DNA from: an uncultured Eubacteriales bacterium
GTDB lineage: Bacteria > Bacillota > Clostridia > Oscillospirales > Oscillospiraceae
Length of the DNA stretch: 27,752 nt
Direction: 5' to 3'
Assembly (NCBI GenBank): GCA_900548615.1
Contig: URKW01000014.1
Span: 1-27,752, forward strand
Shown piece by piece: positions 7,114 to 13,950 of the stretch (the first letter of the stretch is position 1; each line of letters begins with the position of its first letter). The translations under genes and the position numbers were made by a program. The notes under the pieces were generated by a model. That model saw only the letters and a list, made by a program, of their open reading frames with translations, did not search any database and had not been told where the DNA came from.

Positions 7114-9242
7114 TGGAAAATCCTGTAGTTGCAACGGTTCTGGCGGATACCGTACCCGCTGCTTCGGCTGATCGGGCGGTTCGGGTGGAGGATTTCACCC
7201 AGCTGTGTCCTCGCGCGGAGGGTGACCCCCAGCGGCTATATGGTCGGGTGACGAAAACACTTGATCATTACTTTTTCACAAGAGGTTTAACATATTTAGA
7301 TGGTCAGAGAGACGCTCTGTCTGACATCATAAAAGAGGTGTTGGACGATAGCCGTCAGGGTGTATTTGCCGTCCCCCTCGTTCCTGGCGGCGGCAAATCG
7401 ACGCTGCTGCGTGCTCTGCTGACAGTATTCGCAGAGGTGTTCCGCGGCATGTCGGATCCTATCGCCCAGCGGTTGGGTGGAATCGTCGTTGTGGTGGAAA
7501 AGACCGCCGAGGGGGACGAGCTGGAACAACTTTGCAATAACGGGCTCGAACCGGGGGAGCCGCCGGTCGCGCGGCTGCTCTCCGCTGTCAATGACTACAA
7601 CCTGAAAAAAGGGCGCTGCCTGACCGGTGAAGCCCGCACTTACGCCGAATGCCCACGTCATGCTTGCCGGGAGGCGGCTAACTGCCCCCTCCTGCATACC
7701 ATGGAGGGTTTGGGTGAAACCCCCATTCTGATCCTGCTTCATGCCCGCCTGGCCGAGCATCTGCCCGACCTAACGCCCTTCACCTCCTGGTGCCAGGCGG
7801 ACGGCACCGAGCCTCGCCGCTCCCTGTTGCTTATCGACGAGACCCCGGAGCTGGTTCGTCAGGACGTGGTTTCCGCGCAGAGCCTCAACGAGGCGGAGGG
7901 AGAGCTGCTGGACATGCGCCCCAGCTACAGTCGCGAGGATCGCTATGCAAAGCAGCGAACGCTCGAAAGCTTCGTCCACACCCTGCGCATACCGTTTGAC
8001 CGGCTGCAGCGCTGTGAATACGGCAAAACCCGGCGTTCCGCTGTGCTTACGGCCTCGGAGCTGGAACAGGCTGGCTTCAAGAACGACCAACTGACGGAGC
8101 TTATGACCCGGCTGGAGGACTATCAGGCGCAGCCCTCCTGCAAAGTCGGCAAGCTGGCATCAGCGCTGCTGACCGATAACGGGAAACTTTCCTGCTTCGG
8201 TAAAAACTTCGAGCTGGCCTCGCCATCCCTTCACACCATCCGGGCTGACACACCACTGCGGACATTTATCTTCAGCGGCACGGCGCAGCTCATCCCCCAG
8301 CTGACGGATAACCCAAACGTCACCCTGCTGGACACCAACTTTCAGGAGTCCTATGCCCGCCTGACCATCCATGTTCAGCGGGACAGCGTCCTCAAGACTT
8401 CCCGTACCGGCCTGCAAACAACAGGTGCGCTGGAAGCATTGGTTCTCTGGCTGCAAGTACTGTTACCAGAACTTGCCCAAACCCATGGGCGAGTCCTTCT
8501 GGTCTCATATAAGCGGATGGCGCGGCGGGTGTGGGAGCTGCTGGGTGAAGAATGTCAGCAGCTGGTATTCACCGCCGTCATCCCAGAAAGCGACGAGACC
8601 TGCCTGCCTTACTTCGGCGGCGTGGCCGGTAGCAACGCCTACCGCGACGCCACCGCGGTAGTCTGCCTTGGGCTCCCCAGGTTGGAGCCGGGAGACTATC
8701 TGCGCCGGGCACTGGCTATCGACCCGGATGGCTCTCACGCCGAGGAGCTGTCCCATGCCACCGAGGCGCTGGAACGGCAGCCTTGTGCCCTAAAGATGCA
8801 GGACATCCATCTGGCACACGAGTTGGTTCAAATGGTTTTCCGCTCCCGTCTTCGTTGTCATGGTGACAAAGCCCCCATAGAGTTGTGGCTCACCCAGCCG
8901 CCGGACGCCGTGTTGGCGCTGCTGCATGACTACTTCGGGGACTGCCGCTTTGAGAAGCACAATGCTCTCCCGGCGGAGTGCCACTCGAAGCTGCACACCA
9001 GCAAGCAGCGCAATGGTATCCAGACCAATGCGGCGCGGCTCTATGAGGCGCTGCTGGCTATCCCAGAAGGCTTGGAGACGACACCTGCTCAGCTTCGGGA
9101 GCAGTCCAGCCTGACGCGGGATCAGTACAAGGAGGCCATGCGCGCCGCCTCGGTGCGAGAGCTATTCCGTACTGGATTCACCACCTTCGGGTCTGGCAAA
9201 AACCAGAAGATCCGCCGGGTATCCAGTAAAAACGCCGCATAA
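7113..9242 (+). CDS. SF2 helicase-like ATPase with four-cysteine cluster
   Basis: A 709-residue protein; ATG at 7113 is preferred over the adjacent in-frame TTG because GGAGGT lies 8 bases upstream. Motif I (Walker A) is PGGGKST at about 91-97. Motif II is LLLIDE at about 238-243. Motif III is FIFSGTA at about 385-391, then VLLVSYK near 461 as motif IV, and GGVAGSNAYRD...LGLPR at about 502-523 as motifs V/VI. Between motifs I and II, cysteines at about 169, 180, 185 and 191 (spacing 10, 4, 5) recall the Fe-S cluster insertion of XPD/DinG-type helicases. The last 90 or so residues resemble a winged helix (TPAQLREQSSLTRDQYKEAM). It probably unwinds DNA or remodels a nucleoprotein; direction and substrate are unknown. 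It could serve element replication or defence. Confidence 0.8.
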   Translation: MENPVVATVLADTVPAASADRAVRVEDFTQLCPRAEGDPQRLYGRVTKTLDHYFFTRGLTYLDGQRDALSDIIKEVLDDSRQGVFAVPLVPGGGKSTLLRALLTVFAEVFRGMSDPIAQRLGGIVVVVEKTAEGDELEQLCNNGLEPGEPPVARLLSAVNDYNLKKGRCLTGEARTYAECPRHACREAANCPLLHTMEGLGETPILILLHARLAEHLPDLTPFTSWCQADGTEPRRSLLLIDETPELVRQDVVSAQSLNEAEGELLDMRPSYSREDRYAKQRTLESFVHTLRIPFDRLQRCEYGKTRRSAVLTASELEQAGFKNDQLTELMTRLEDYQAQPSCKVGKLASALLTDNGKLSCFGKNFELASPSLHTIRADTPLRTFIFSGTAQLIPQLTDNPNVTLLDTNFQESYARLTIHVQRDSVLKTSRTGLQTTGALEALVLWLQVLLPELAQTHGRVLLVSYKRMARRVWELLGEECQQLVFTAVIPESDETCLPYFGGVAGSNAYRDATAVVCLGLPRLEPGDYLRRALAIDPDGSHAEELSHATEALERQPCALKMQDIHLAHELVQMVFRSRLRCHGDKAPIELWLTQPPDAVLALLHDYFGDCRFEKHNALPAECHSKLHTSKQRNGIQTNAARLYEALLAIPEGLETTPAQLREQSSLTRDQYKEAMRAASVRELFRTGFTTFGSGKNQKIRRVSSKNAA

Positions 9243-9307
9243 AACATAACACTGCTGGAACATAGGACGAACAAACTGTCTTTGATAAAAAACTAGGAGG
9301 AAATATT

Positions 9308-9520
9308 ATGAACGATACTATCACAAACTACAGCACCGTCACCAATTTCAATGAGCTGCCGCTGGCACTGACCGTGCTAGAGGCCGGGCAGGTGCTCCGG
9401 GTCGGGCGCAATGTGGCCTACGAACTCGTCCGCTCTGGCCAGCTTCGGAGTGTCCGGGTCGGAAAGAACATTAGAATCCCGCGGGACGCCCTGGCGGAAT
9501 ATCTAAATCTTGCAAGCTGA
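9308..9520 (+). CDS. Excisionase (directionality factor), helix-turn-helix family
   Basis: A 70-residue protein with the excisionase-family helix-turn-helix: ALTVLEAGQVLRVGRNVAYELV then GQLRSVRVGKNIRIPRDALAEYL, where the basic wing K-x-I-R-I-P-R is typical. AGGAGG at 9296 sets the start. It lies 61 bases before the tyrosine integrase, the usual place of the directionality factor that bends attachment-site DNA and drives excision. A perfect GC-rich hairpin follows its stop, so its level relative to the integrase may be controlled there. The N-terminal 20 residues (NDTITNYSTVTNFNELP) are polar and probably flexible. Confidence 0.85.
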   Translation: MNDTITNYSTVTNFNELPLALTVLEAGQVLRVGRNVAYELVRSGQLRSVRVGKNIRIPRDALAEYLNLAS

Positions 9521-9546
9521 TGTGAGGGGGGGGATCCCCCCTCACA
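9521..9546 (+). terminator. GC-rich hairpin between excisionase and integrase
   Basis: TGTGAGGGGGG (9521-9531) pairs perfectly with CCCCCCTCACA (9536-9546) around a GGAT loop. It starts at the base after the excisionase stop and is followed by CTTTCACTTTACC, a weak T-rich tail. It may end or reduce transcription into the integrase gene, or protect the excisionase mRNA. Confidence 0.6.
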
Positions 9547-9581
9547 CTTTCACTTTACCATATCGTTAAAGGAGAATAAAC

Positions 9582-10781
9582 ATGGCAAATAGCAAGCGGG
9601 CCGCCCACGGCAGCGGCACGATCCGGAAGAAGACTGTCACAAGGAACGGTCAGGATTATACATATTGGGAGGCACGTATCACCACGGGCTACGATACCGG
9701 AACCGGCCGGCAGAAGCAGCGTTCTGTTACCGGCAAGACGCAAAAAGAGGTGCGTGAAAAATTACAAGCGCTGGCCGTAGAGGTCAACAGCGGCACCTAT
9801 CAGGAGCCGTGTAGGATGACGCTGGGCGAGTGGCTGGACATCTGGGTGGAAAACTACCTGGGCGCCTGTAAGCCGCGCACAAAACAGATTTACGAAAGCG
9901 ACATCCGGGTACATATCAAGCCCGCACTGGGTGCAGTCAGGATGGAAAACCTCCTGCCCCATACTGTGCAAACCTTCTATAACGCGCTGGCATCGGATAA
10001 GGCCGACAAGCCCGGCCTGTCGGCGAAGACCATCAAGAATATCCACGGCGTACTGCATCAAGCGCTGAAGCAGGCTGTACTCAATGGTTATATCCGAACC
10101 AACCCCTCCGACGCCTGTACCTTACCGCGAGGACAAAAAGCAGAGATCAAGCCTCTGGATGAGGACGATGTAGCCGCTTTTATCCGGGTCATTCAAGGAC
10201 ATCCCTTTGAAGATCTCTTCCTGACCACGCTGTTCCTGGGCTTGCGGGAGGGCGAGGCGTTGGGGCTGACCTGGGACTGTGTAGACCTGGACAACGGCGT
10301 TATCACCGTAAACAAGCAGCTCCAGCTCCATCAGGAAAAGGGCCTTGCGGCCTATGAGCTGGTTCCCACCAAGAATAGCCGCAGCCGCACATTGGTGGCG
10401 TCCCCTACGGTGGTCGCCCGCCTGCGCCACCGAAAAGTCGAGCAGACACAGCAGCGTCTCATGGCAGGCTGTGCCTGGGAGGACAGCAACCTGGTGTTCA
10501 CCGATACGCTTGGGCATCACCTGACGAAGCCGACGGTCTACCGCCGCTATAAGAAAGCGGTTGCGGCGATTGGGAGGCCCGATGCCCGTTACCATGACCT
10601 ACGGCACAGCTACGCCGTAGCCGCTATCAGCTCCGGCATCGATATCAAAACGGTACAGGGCAACCTCGGGCATGCCACCGCCGCCTTCACGTTGGATGTC
10701 TATGGTCATGTGACTGACCGCATGAAGCGTGAGAGTGCCGACAAGATGGAGGATTTCATTCGCCGTGTTTCGGGGGATTGA
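9582..10781 (+). CDS. int: Tyrosine site-specific integrase (Tn916-like type)
   Basis: A 399-residue tyrosine recombinase. Residues 12-68 form the arm-type DNA-binding domain (SGTIRKKTVTRNG, then YWEARITTGYDTGTGR and SVTGKTQKEVREKL). A SAM-like core-binding domain covers about 75-175 (LGEWLDIWVENYL to LKQAVLNGYIRTNPS), and the catalytic domain follows. All catalytic residues are visible: R222 (GLREGEALGL), K264, H338 and R341 (YHDLRHSYA), H364 (LGHA) and the nucleophile Y374 (LDVYGHV). It should catalyse integration and, with the excisionase just upstream, excision. AAGGAG at 9568-9573 precedes the ATG. The length and domain order match complete family members, so the protein is probably active. 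Confidence 0.95.
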   Translation: MANSKRAAHGSGTIRKKTVTRNGQDYTYWEARITTGYDTGTGRQKQRSVTGKTQKEVREKLQALAVEVNSGTYQEPCRMTLGEWLDIWVENYLGACKPRTKQIYESDIRVHIKPALGAVRMENLLPHTVQTFYNALASDKADKPGLSAKTIKNIHGVLHQALKQAVLNGYIRTNPSDACTLPRGQKAEIKPLDEDDVAAFIRVIQGHPFEDLFLTTLFLGLREGEALGLTWDCVDLDNGVITVNKQLQLHQEKGLAAYELVPTKNSRSRTLVASPTVVARLRHRKVEQTQQRLMAGCAWEDSNLVFTDTLGHHLTKPTVYRRYKKAVAAIGRPDARYHDLRHSYAVAAISSGIDIKTVQGNLGHATAAFTLDVYGHVTDRMKRESADKMEDFIRRVSGD

Positions 10782-10801
10782 CAATCACCGCAACTTCCCT
10801 G

Positions 10802-10830
10802 TTGCGCAGAGGGGTGGAATCGGGTATAAT
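10802..10830 (+). promoter_or_regulatory. Promoter of the DUF3990 gene pair
   Basis: TTGCGC at 10802-10807, a 17-base spacer, and a perfect TATAAT at 10825-10830. AAGGAGG follows before the ATG at 10858. A further TTGACA occurs at 10778, too far from the -10 to be its partner. The pair thus has its own promoter and does not depend on integrase transcription. Confidence 0.75.
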
Positions 10831-10857
10831 AGAAAAAACTGCGGAAGGAGGCAGACC

Positions 10858-11316
10858 ATGCGGACACTGTATCACGGCAGCCGGGTAACGGTAGAACAGC
10901 CGGAAATACGCATTCAGAAGTTCCATAAGGACTTCTATTGGGGCTTCTACTGCACGGAATATGAGACGCAGGCCACCCGCTGGGCCACACGGTTCGGCAG
11001 CGGTATCGTGAATGTCTACCAGTTTGAAGAGCAGCCGGGGCTGTCGGTCAAGCGGTTCCCTGAGATGAGCGATGAGTGGCTGGACTTCATCGTGGCCTGC
11101 CGCAGCGGCATCCCCCATGACTATGACATCGTAGAGGGGCCGATGGCCGATGACACCATCTTCAACTACGTACAGAGCTATACAGATGGCGAGATCAGCC
11201 GCGCCGCTTTCTGGGAACTGGCACGGTTCAAGCATCCCACCCATCAGATCAGCTTCCACACCGCCAGAGCGCTGGCAACGCTGACCTTCGAGAGGAGTTA
11301 CGAGGTACATGTGTGA
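10858..11316 (+). CDS. DUF3990 protein, ADP-ribosyltransferase-like
   Basis: A 152-residue protein with the DUF3990 pattern throughout: TLYHGSRVTVEQPEI at the N-terminus, FHKDFYWGFYCTEYETQATRWA, then SDEWLDFIVACRSGIPHDYDIVEGPMADDTIF, and the closing HPTHQISFHTARALATLTF. As far as I recall, DUF3990 belongs to the ADP-ribosyltransferase-like clan. The YHGS motif (5-8) would be the NAD-binding H position, and the conserved acidic DDT or DYD residues are candidates for catalysis. The start is set by AAGGAGG 5 bases before the ATG. The stop overlaps the next gene by 8 bases. A toxin role beside its coupled partner is plausible but is inference; modification of another target is also possible. Confidence 0.85.
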   Translation: MRTLYHGSRVTVEQPEIRIQKFHKDFYWGFYCTEYETQATRWATRFGSGIVNVYQFEEQPGLSVKRFPEMSDEWLDFIVACRSGIPHDYDIVEGPMADDTIFNYVQSYTDGEISRAAFWELARFKHPTHQISFHTARALATLTFERSYEVHV

Positions 11317-11755
11317 ACGAAACCACAGCGGACTGTTCTTCACCTGCGCTTTGGTGGAGCAGCTGGGCCGCGACCTGAAACTGAAGCGCTGCGACGTAGT
11401 GAAGGCGCTGGGAGTGAATGGCGTGCAGATGATTCTGGGCCATGCTGATGTGTTCCACTGCGAGCCCATTGAAAAGGTGTCCGATGATATGCAGCAGCAC
11501 TTCGGCTTGCCCCACGGCCAGTTCGATAACGTGGCGGCGGCCAGATACGCCGTGCCGGATGTATGGACAATCGGCAAGGTATACGCCCGCTTGATCGAGG
11601 ACGTGTCCGGGCAGGATGACGTGGCCGAAACACTGGTGGCCGTATATACCTCGTGGATCGACGAAAAGCTCTGCGACTATAACTCTTCGCTCTACTATCA
11701 GTCCCGTGACTACATCGCGGAATGCTACCGTGCAGGTCACGTGATCGACGCATAA
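11309..11755 (+). CDS. Coupled partner of the DUF3990 protein (antitoxin candidate)
   Basis: A 148-residue soluble protein. The N-terminal part (FFTCALVEQLGRDLKLKRCDVVKALG, then ADVFHCEPIEKVSDDMQQHF) looks like a DUF3791-type or HTH-like helical segment. The second half (VWTIGKVYARLIEDVSG, LVAVYTSWIDEKLCDYNSSLYYQSRDYIAECYRAG) is a distinct helical domain. Proteins of this layout are regularly found next to DUF3990 genes in Firmicutes. Its ATG at 11309 lies inside the end of the DUF3990 gene and AGGAG precedes it, so both are translated from one mRNA in a fixed ratio. That arrangement is usual for toxin-antitoxin pairs. The function has not been shown as far as I know. Confidence 0.72.
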   Translation: MCERNHSGLFFTCALVEQLGRDLKLKRCDVVKALGVNGVQMILGHADVFHCEPIEKVSDDMQQHFGLPHGQFDNVAAARYAVPDVWTIGKVYARLIEDVSGQDDVAETLVAVYTSWIDEKLCDYNSSLYYQSRDYIAECYRAGHVIDA

Positions 11756-11757
11756 AA

Positions 11758-11795
11758 ATGGGCCTCTGATGTCAGTGCATCAGAGGCCTTTTTTA
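11758..11795 (+). terminator. Terminator closing the mobile-element side
   Basis: GGCCTCTGATG and CATCAGAGGCC flank TCAGTG, followed by TTTTTT. It starts 3 bases after the stop of the DUF3990 partner and ends that operon. Confidence 0.9.
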
Positions 11796-11799
11796 CCGC

Positions 11800-11841
11800 T
11801 AAAGGGAAAAAATAAGGGAAAACTGAAATTTTAAGCATAAG
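11800..11841. other. Probable element-chromosome boundary zone
   Basis: Between the last element gene's terminator and the tRNA-Cys terminator lies a short AT-rich stretch with a direct repeat of AAGGGAAAA (near 11811 and 11825). One end of the integrated element should fall about here. A matching copy was not found near the left edge, so the far attachment site is presumably outside the window. Confidence 0.35.
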
Positions 11842-11876
11842 AAAAACCTCGTAACCGGCATGGTTACGAGGTTTTT
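11842..11876 (-). terminator. Terminator of tRNA-Cys
   Basis: A perfect 15-bp stem, AAAAACCTCGTAACC with GGTTACGAGGTTTTT, and a 5-base loop. It begins 3 bases beyond the tRNA CCA end. The A- and T-runs on both sides make it usable in both directions. Confidence 0.85.
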
Positions 11877-11879
11877 GAT

Positions 11880-11954
11880 TGGAGGTGACACCCGGATTTG
11901 AACCGGGGAATGAGGGTTTTGCAGACCCTTGCCTTACCACTTGGCTATGTCACC
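11880..11954 (-). tRNA. tRNA-Cys (anticodon GCA)
   Basis: On the minus strand the acceptor arms GGTGACA and TGTCACC pair fully. The D stem is GCC/GGC, the anticodon stem AGGGT/ACCCT holds loop CTGCAAA with anticodon GCA, and the T stem CCCGG/CCGGG holds TTCAAAT. The discriminator base is U, as expected for cysteine, and CCA is encoded. A consensus promoter lies upstream and a 15-bp terminator downstream, so it is transcribed alone. Confidence 0.97.
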
Positions 11955-11996
11955 ATTTTGATCGGCAGCACCACTGAGGTGTAACGTCCGAGGGAC

Positions 11997-12025
11997 ATTA
12001 TACAATACCTTGCGGCGGTTGTCAA
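11997..12025 (-). promoter_or_regulatory. Consensus promoter of tRNA-Cys
   Basis: On the minus strand TTGACA (12025-12020), a 17-base spacer, and TATAAT (12002-11997). Both hexamers are perfect. The -10 lies 42 bases from the tRNA 5' end, leaving a leader of about 35 bases to be trimmed by RNase P. Confidence 0.92.
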
Positions 12026-12065
12026 GGGAAAAGGCAAATTTTCCTATGAATAAATTTTTTGTCAA

Positions 12066-12096
12066 AGAAAGGACGACCTTTCGGCCGTCCTTTCTC
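12066..12096 (-). terminator. Terminator of the solute-binding protein gene
   Basis: On the minus strand GAAAGGACGGCC and GGTCGTCCTTTC form a stem with a GAAA tetraloop (one wobble), followed by TTTGACAAAAAATTT. It lies directly after the stop at 12099. Confidence 0.75.
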
Positions 12097-12098
12097 GG

Positions 12099-13760
12099 TT
12101 ACGAGCTGGTTTTTACCACATTCTGGAAGTAATAGACCCCCATGCCGTCGGTGTGCAGGCCGGTGAAGGTGTCCCGCAGCAGCCACGTATACGTCTCGTT
12201 ATACAGGGGCATCACATAGCCGCTGTCCAGCAGCATGGTCTCCGCGTCCGCCAGATAGGCGTCCCGCGCCTCGTCGCTGCTGGAGTTGGCAGCGGTGCGG
12301 ATCAGCATATCGTAGGCGTTGGAGTAATACTGGCCGTAATTCTCCAGCTGGCTGCTGCTGAAGCGGTTCAGGTAGCTCAGCGCCGTGTTGCGGTCGCCGT
12401 TGACGCTGGTCAGCGCCAGCGAGAACTCGCCGCTTTTCAGGGTGGTCATCATATCCTCCGGCGCCACGGAACGGACGGCGATGCGGATGTTCAGCTTTTC
12501 GCGCCAGACGGTTTGCAGCGCCTGCGCCACCTTGGCGTTTTCGGCGGTATTTTCGTACAGCAGCGTCACCGTGTTCATATGCTCCAGCGTGGTGGGGGTA
12601 TAACCGGCGCTGCGCAGCAGCTCCGTCGCCTGCTGGCACCGCTGGTCGTATTTCTCCGGATCGTTGTCGATGGCCGGGCCGTTGGCCTGACGGAAGGACT
12701 CGCCCTGAGAGGTGGTGATACCGTCGGGGATCAGGCCGTCGGCGGCGCGGAACACCTCGTCCTCCCCGCCGGCCAGCTCCGCCAGTGCGTTGCGGTCGAT
12801 CACCATGGACATGGCCTGACGGACGCTCTCGCTCAAGCTGGTGGCCATCTGGTTCACCAGCACGGTTTTGACCACGGAGGAGGAGGCCTCCACCGCGCCC
12901 TCCGCCGCTCCGGCGTCCAGCACGAAGTCCACGTCGCCGCTGTCATACAGCGCCATGGCGTCGGCGGAATTGGCGGCATAGACGAACTCCAGCTGATCGG
13001 GGCCAAGGCGCCGGGCGTCATAGTACTTCTTGGCGGCGCTGGCGTTCAGGCCGTCCGCCGTCATGGACGAGACGGCGTAGGGGCCGTTGGTCAGCAGCGT
13101 GGCGGAGGACAGCGACCAGTCGGGCCGCTGCGTCGGTTCGGTATCATCGGCCGTGTCAGCGGTGTCGCCCTCCCCCTCCGGCGTTTGGGTGACGCTGGCG
13201 CGCACCGGCATGGTGGACACCGCCGTGCACACCACCTGTAGGAAGTAGGAGCAGTGGCCCTCGATGACCACCACAAGGGTGCGGTCGTCGCTGGCCCAGA
13301 CCTGCAGAGCCGCCGGATCGCCGGACACCGCGTCGGCATAGCCCGCCACCATGTTCAGGATGGAAGCGTGGGGGGAGTTGGTCTCCGGATCCACCAGACG
13401 CTGCCAGGCGTAAACGAAGTCGCCCGCCGTGACCTTCTGGCCGTCCGACCAGTAGATATCATTGCGGAGGGTGAAGGTATACGTCTCGGTGCCGTCCATG
13501 TTGTCGGTATAGGTATAGCTGGCGGCCTGCGCGGGGGTAAGGGCACCGGCGGTGTTGATCTTCATCAGATTTTCAAACAGCTGGGCGTCCACGGTCTTTT
13601 CCGTTTCGGTGACGGCCAGCGCCGGATCCAGCGTGTGGGGCGCGTCCACCAATGCGGCGCGGACGGTCATATGCTCCGGCTCCGCTTCGCCGCAGGCGGC
13701 AAGCGTCAGCGCCATGCACAGCGCCAGAAGCAAGGCAAGTAGTCGTTTGGTAGGTTTCAT
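12099..13760 (-). CDS. Family 5 solute-binding lipoprotein (oligopeptide/dipeptide type)
   Basis: A 553-residue protein. The N-terminus is a lipoprotein signal: basic KPTKR, a Leu-rich core, and lipobox LAAC with Cys23, so it is anchored outside the membrane. It then follows the extracellular solute-binding family 5 (OppA/DppA) course: PHTLDPALAVTETEKTVDAQLFENL, the TYTFTLRNDIYWSDGQKVTAGDFVYAWQRL signature, and the YTWLLRDTFTGL C-terminus. A Thr/Asp-rich low-complexity insert (GEGDTADTADDTEPTQ) lies near residues 187-205. AGAGGAG precedes the ATG. No permease or ATPase gene is nearby, so it is an orphan that may serve a transporter encoded elsewhere or act in sensing. Peptides are the likeliest ligand, by family. 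Confidence 0.92.
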   Translation of the reverse strand: MKPTKRLLALLLALCMALTLAACGEAEPEHMTVRAALVDAPHTLDPALAVTETEKTVDAQLFENLMKINTAGALTPAQAASYTYTDNMDGTETYTFTLRNDIYWSDGQKVTAGDFVYAWQRLVDPETNSPHASILNMVAGYADAVSGDPAALQVWASDDRTLVVVIEGHCSYFLQVVCTAVSTMPVRASVTQTPEGEGDTADTADDTEPTQRPDWSLSSATLLTNGPYAVSSMTADGLNASAAKKYYDARRLGPDQLEFVYAANSADAMALYDSGDVDFVLDAGAAEGAVEASSSVVKTVLVNQMATSLSESVRQAMSMVIDRNALAELAGGEDEVFRAADGLIPDGITTSQGESFRQANGPAIDNDPEKYDQRCQQATELLRSAGYTPTTLEHMNTVTLLYENTAENAKVAQALQTVWREKLNIRIAVRSVAPEDMMTTLKSGEFSLALTSVNGDRNTALSYLNRFSSSQLENYGQYYSNAYDMLIRTAANSSSDEARDAYLADAETMLLDSGYVMPLYNETYTWLLRDTFTGLHTDGMGVYYFQNVVKTSS

Positions 13761-13787
13761 GGTTTTTCTCCTCTTTGTTGGGGACTA

Positions 13788-13886
13788 TGTCATTGCGAGG
13801 AGCGAAGCGACGCGGCAATCCGTTTCTTTCCCGTCAGGTAAGGATACGGATTCCCACGCCAGTCTGCTGACTGGCTCGGAATGACA
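13788..13886. repeat. MITE-like 99-bp element with inverted ends
   Basis: Ends TGTCATTGCGAG and CTCGGAATGACA are inverted copies with one mismatch. Inside are a further palindrome GCCAGTCTGCTGACTGGC and the phrase GCGGCAATCCG. A shorter relative occurs at 23747-23786. It sits between the helicase and the solute-binding protein gene, where its folding may affect readthrough. Confidence 0.7.
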
Positions 13887-13950
13887 TTTCAAGTGGGCAA
13901 GGGGGTTCTTTTTACCGATCATAGGGGCCGATACATGGCGGCTTTATATC

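Noticed and set aside
11880..11954. tRNA-Cys 3' end as the attachment site
   Set aside because: No second copy of the tRNA 3' sequence was found in the window, and the tRNA keeps its own terminator, so the attachment site is left open rather than claimed.
12153..13241. 362-codon plus-strand frame opposite the solute-binding protein
   Set aside because: Low-complexity Gln/Gly/Val/His composition and no ribosome-binding site; the minus-strand lipoprotein has a full signal and family motifs.
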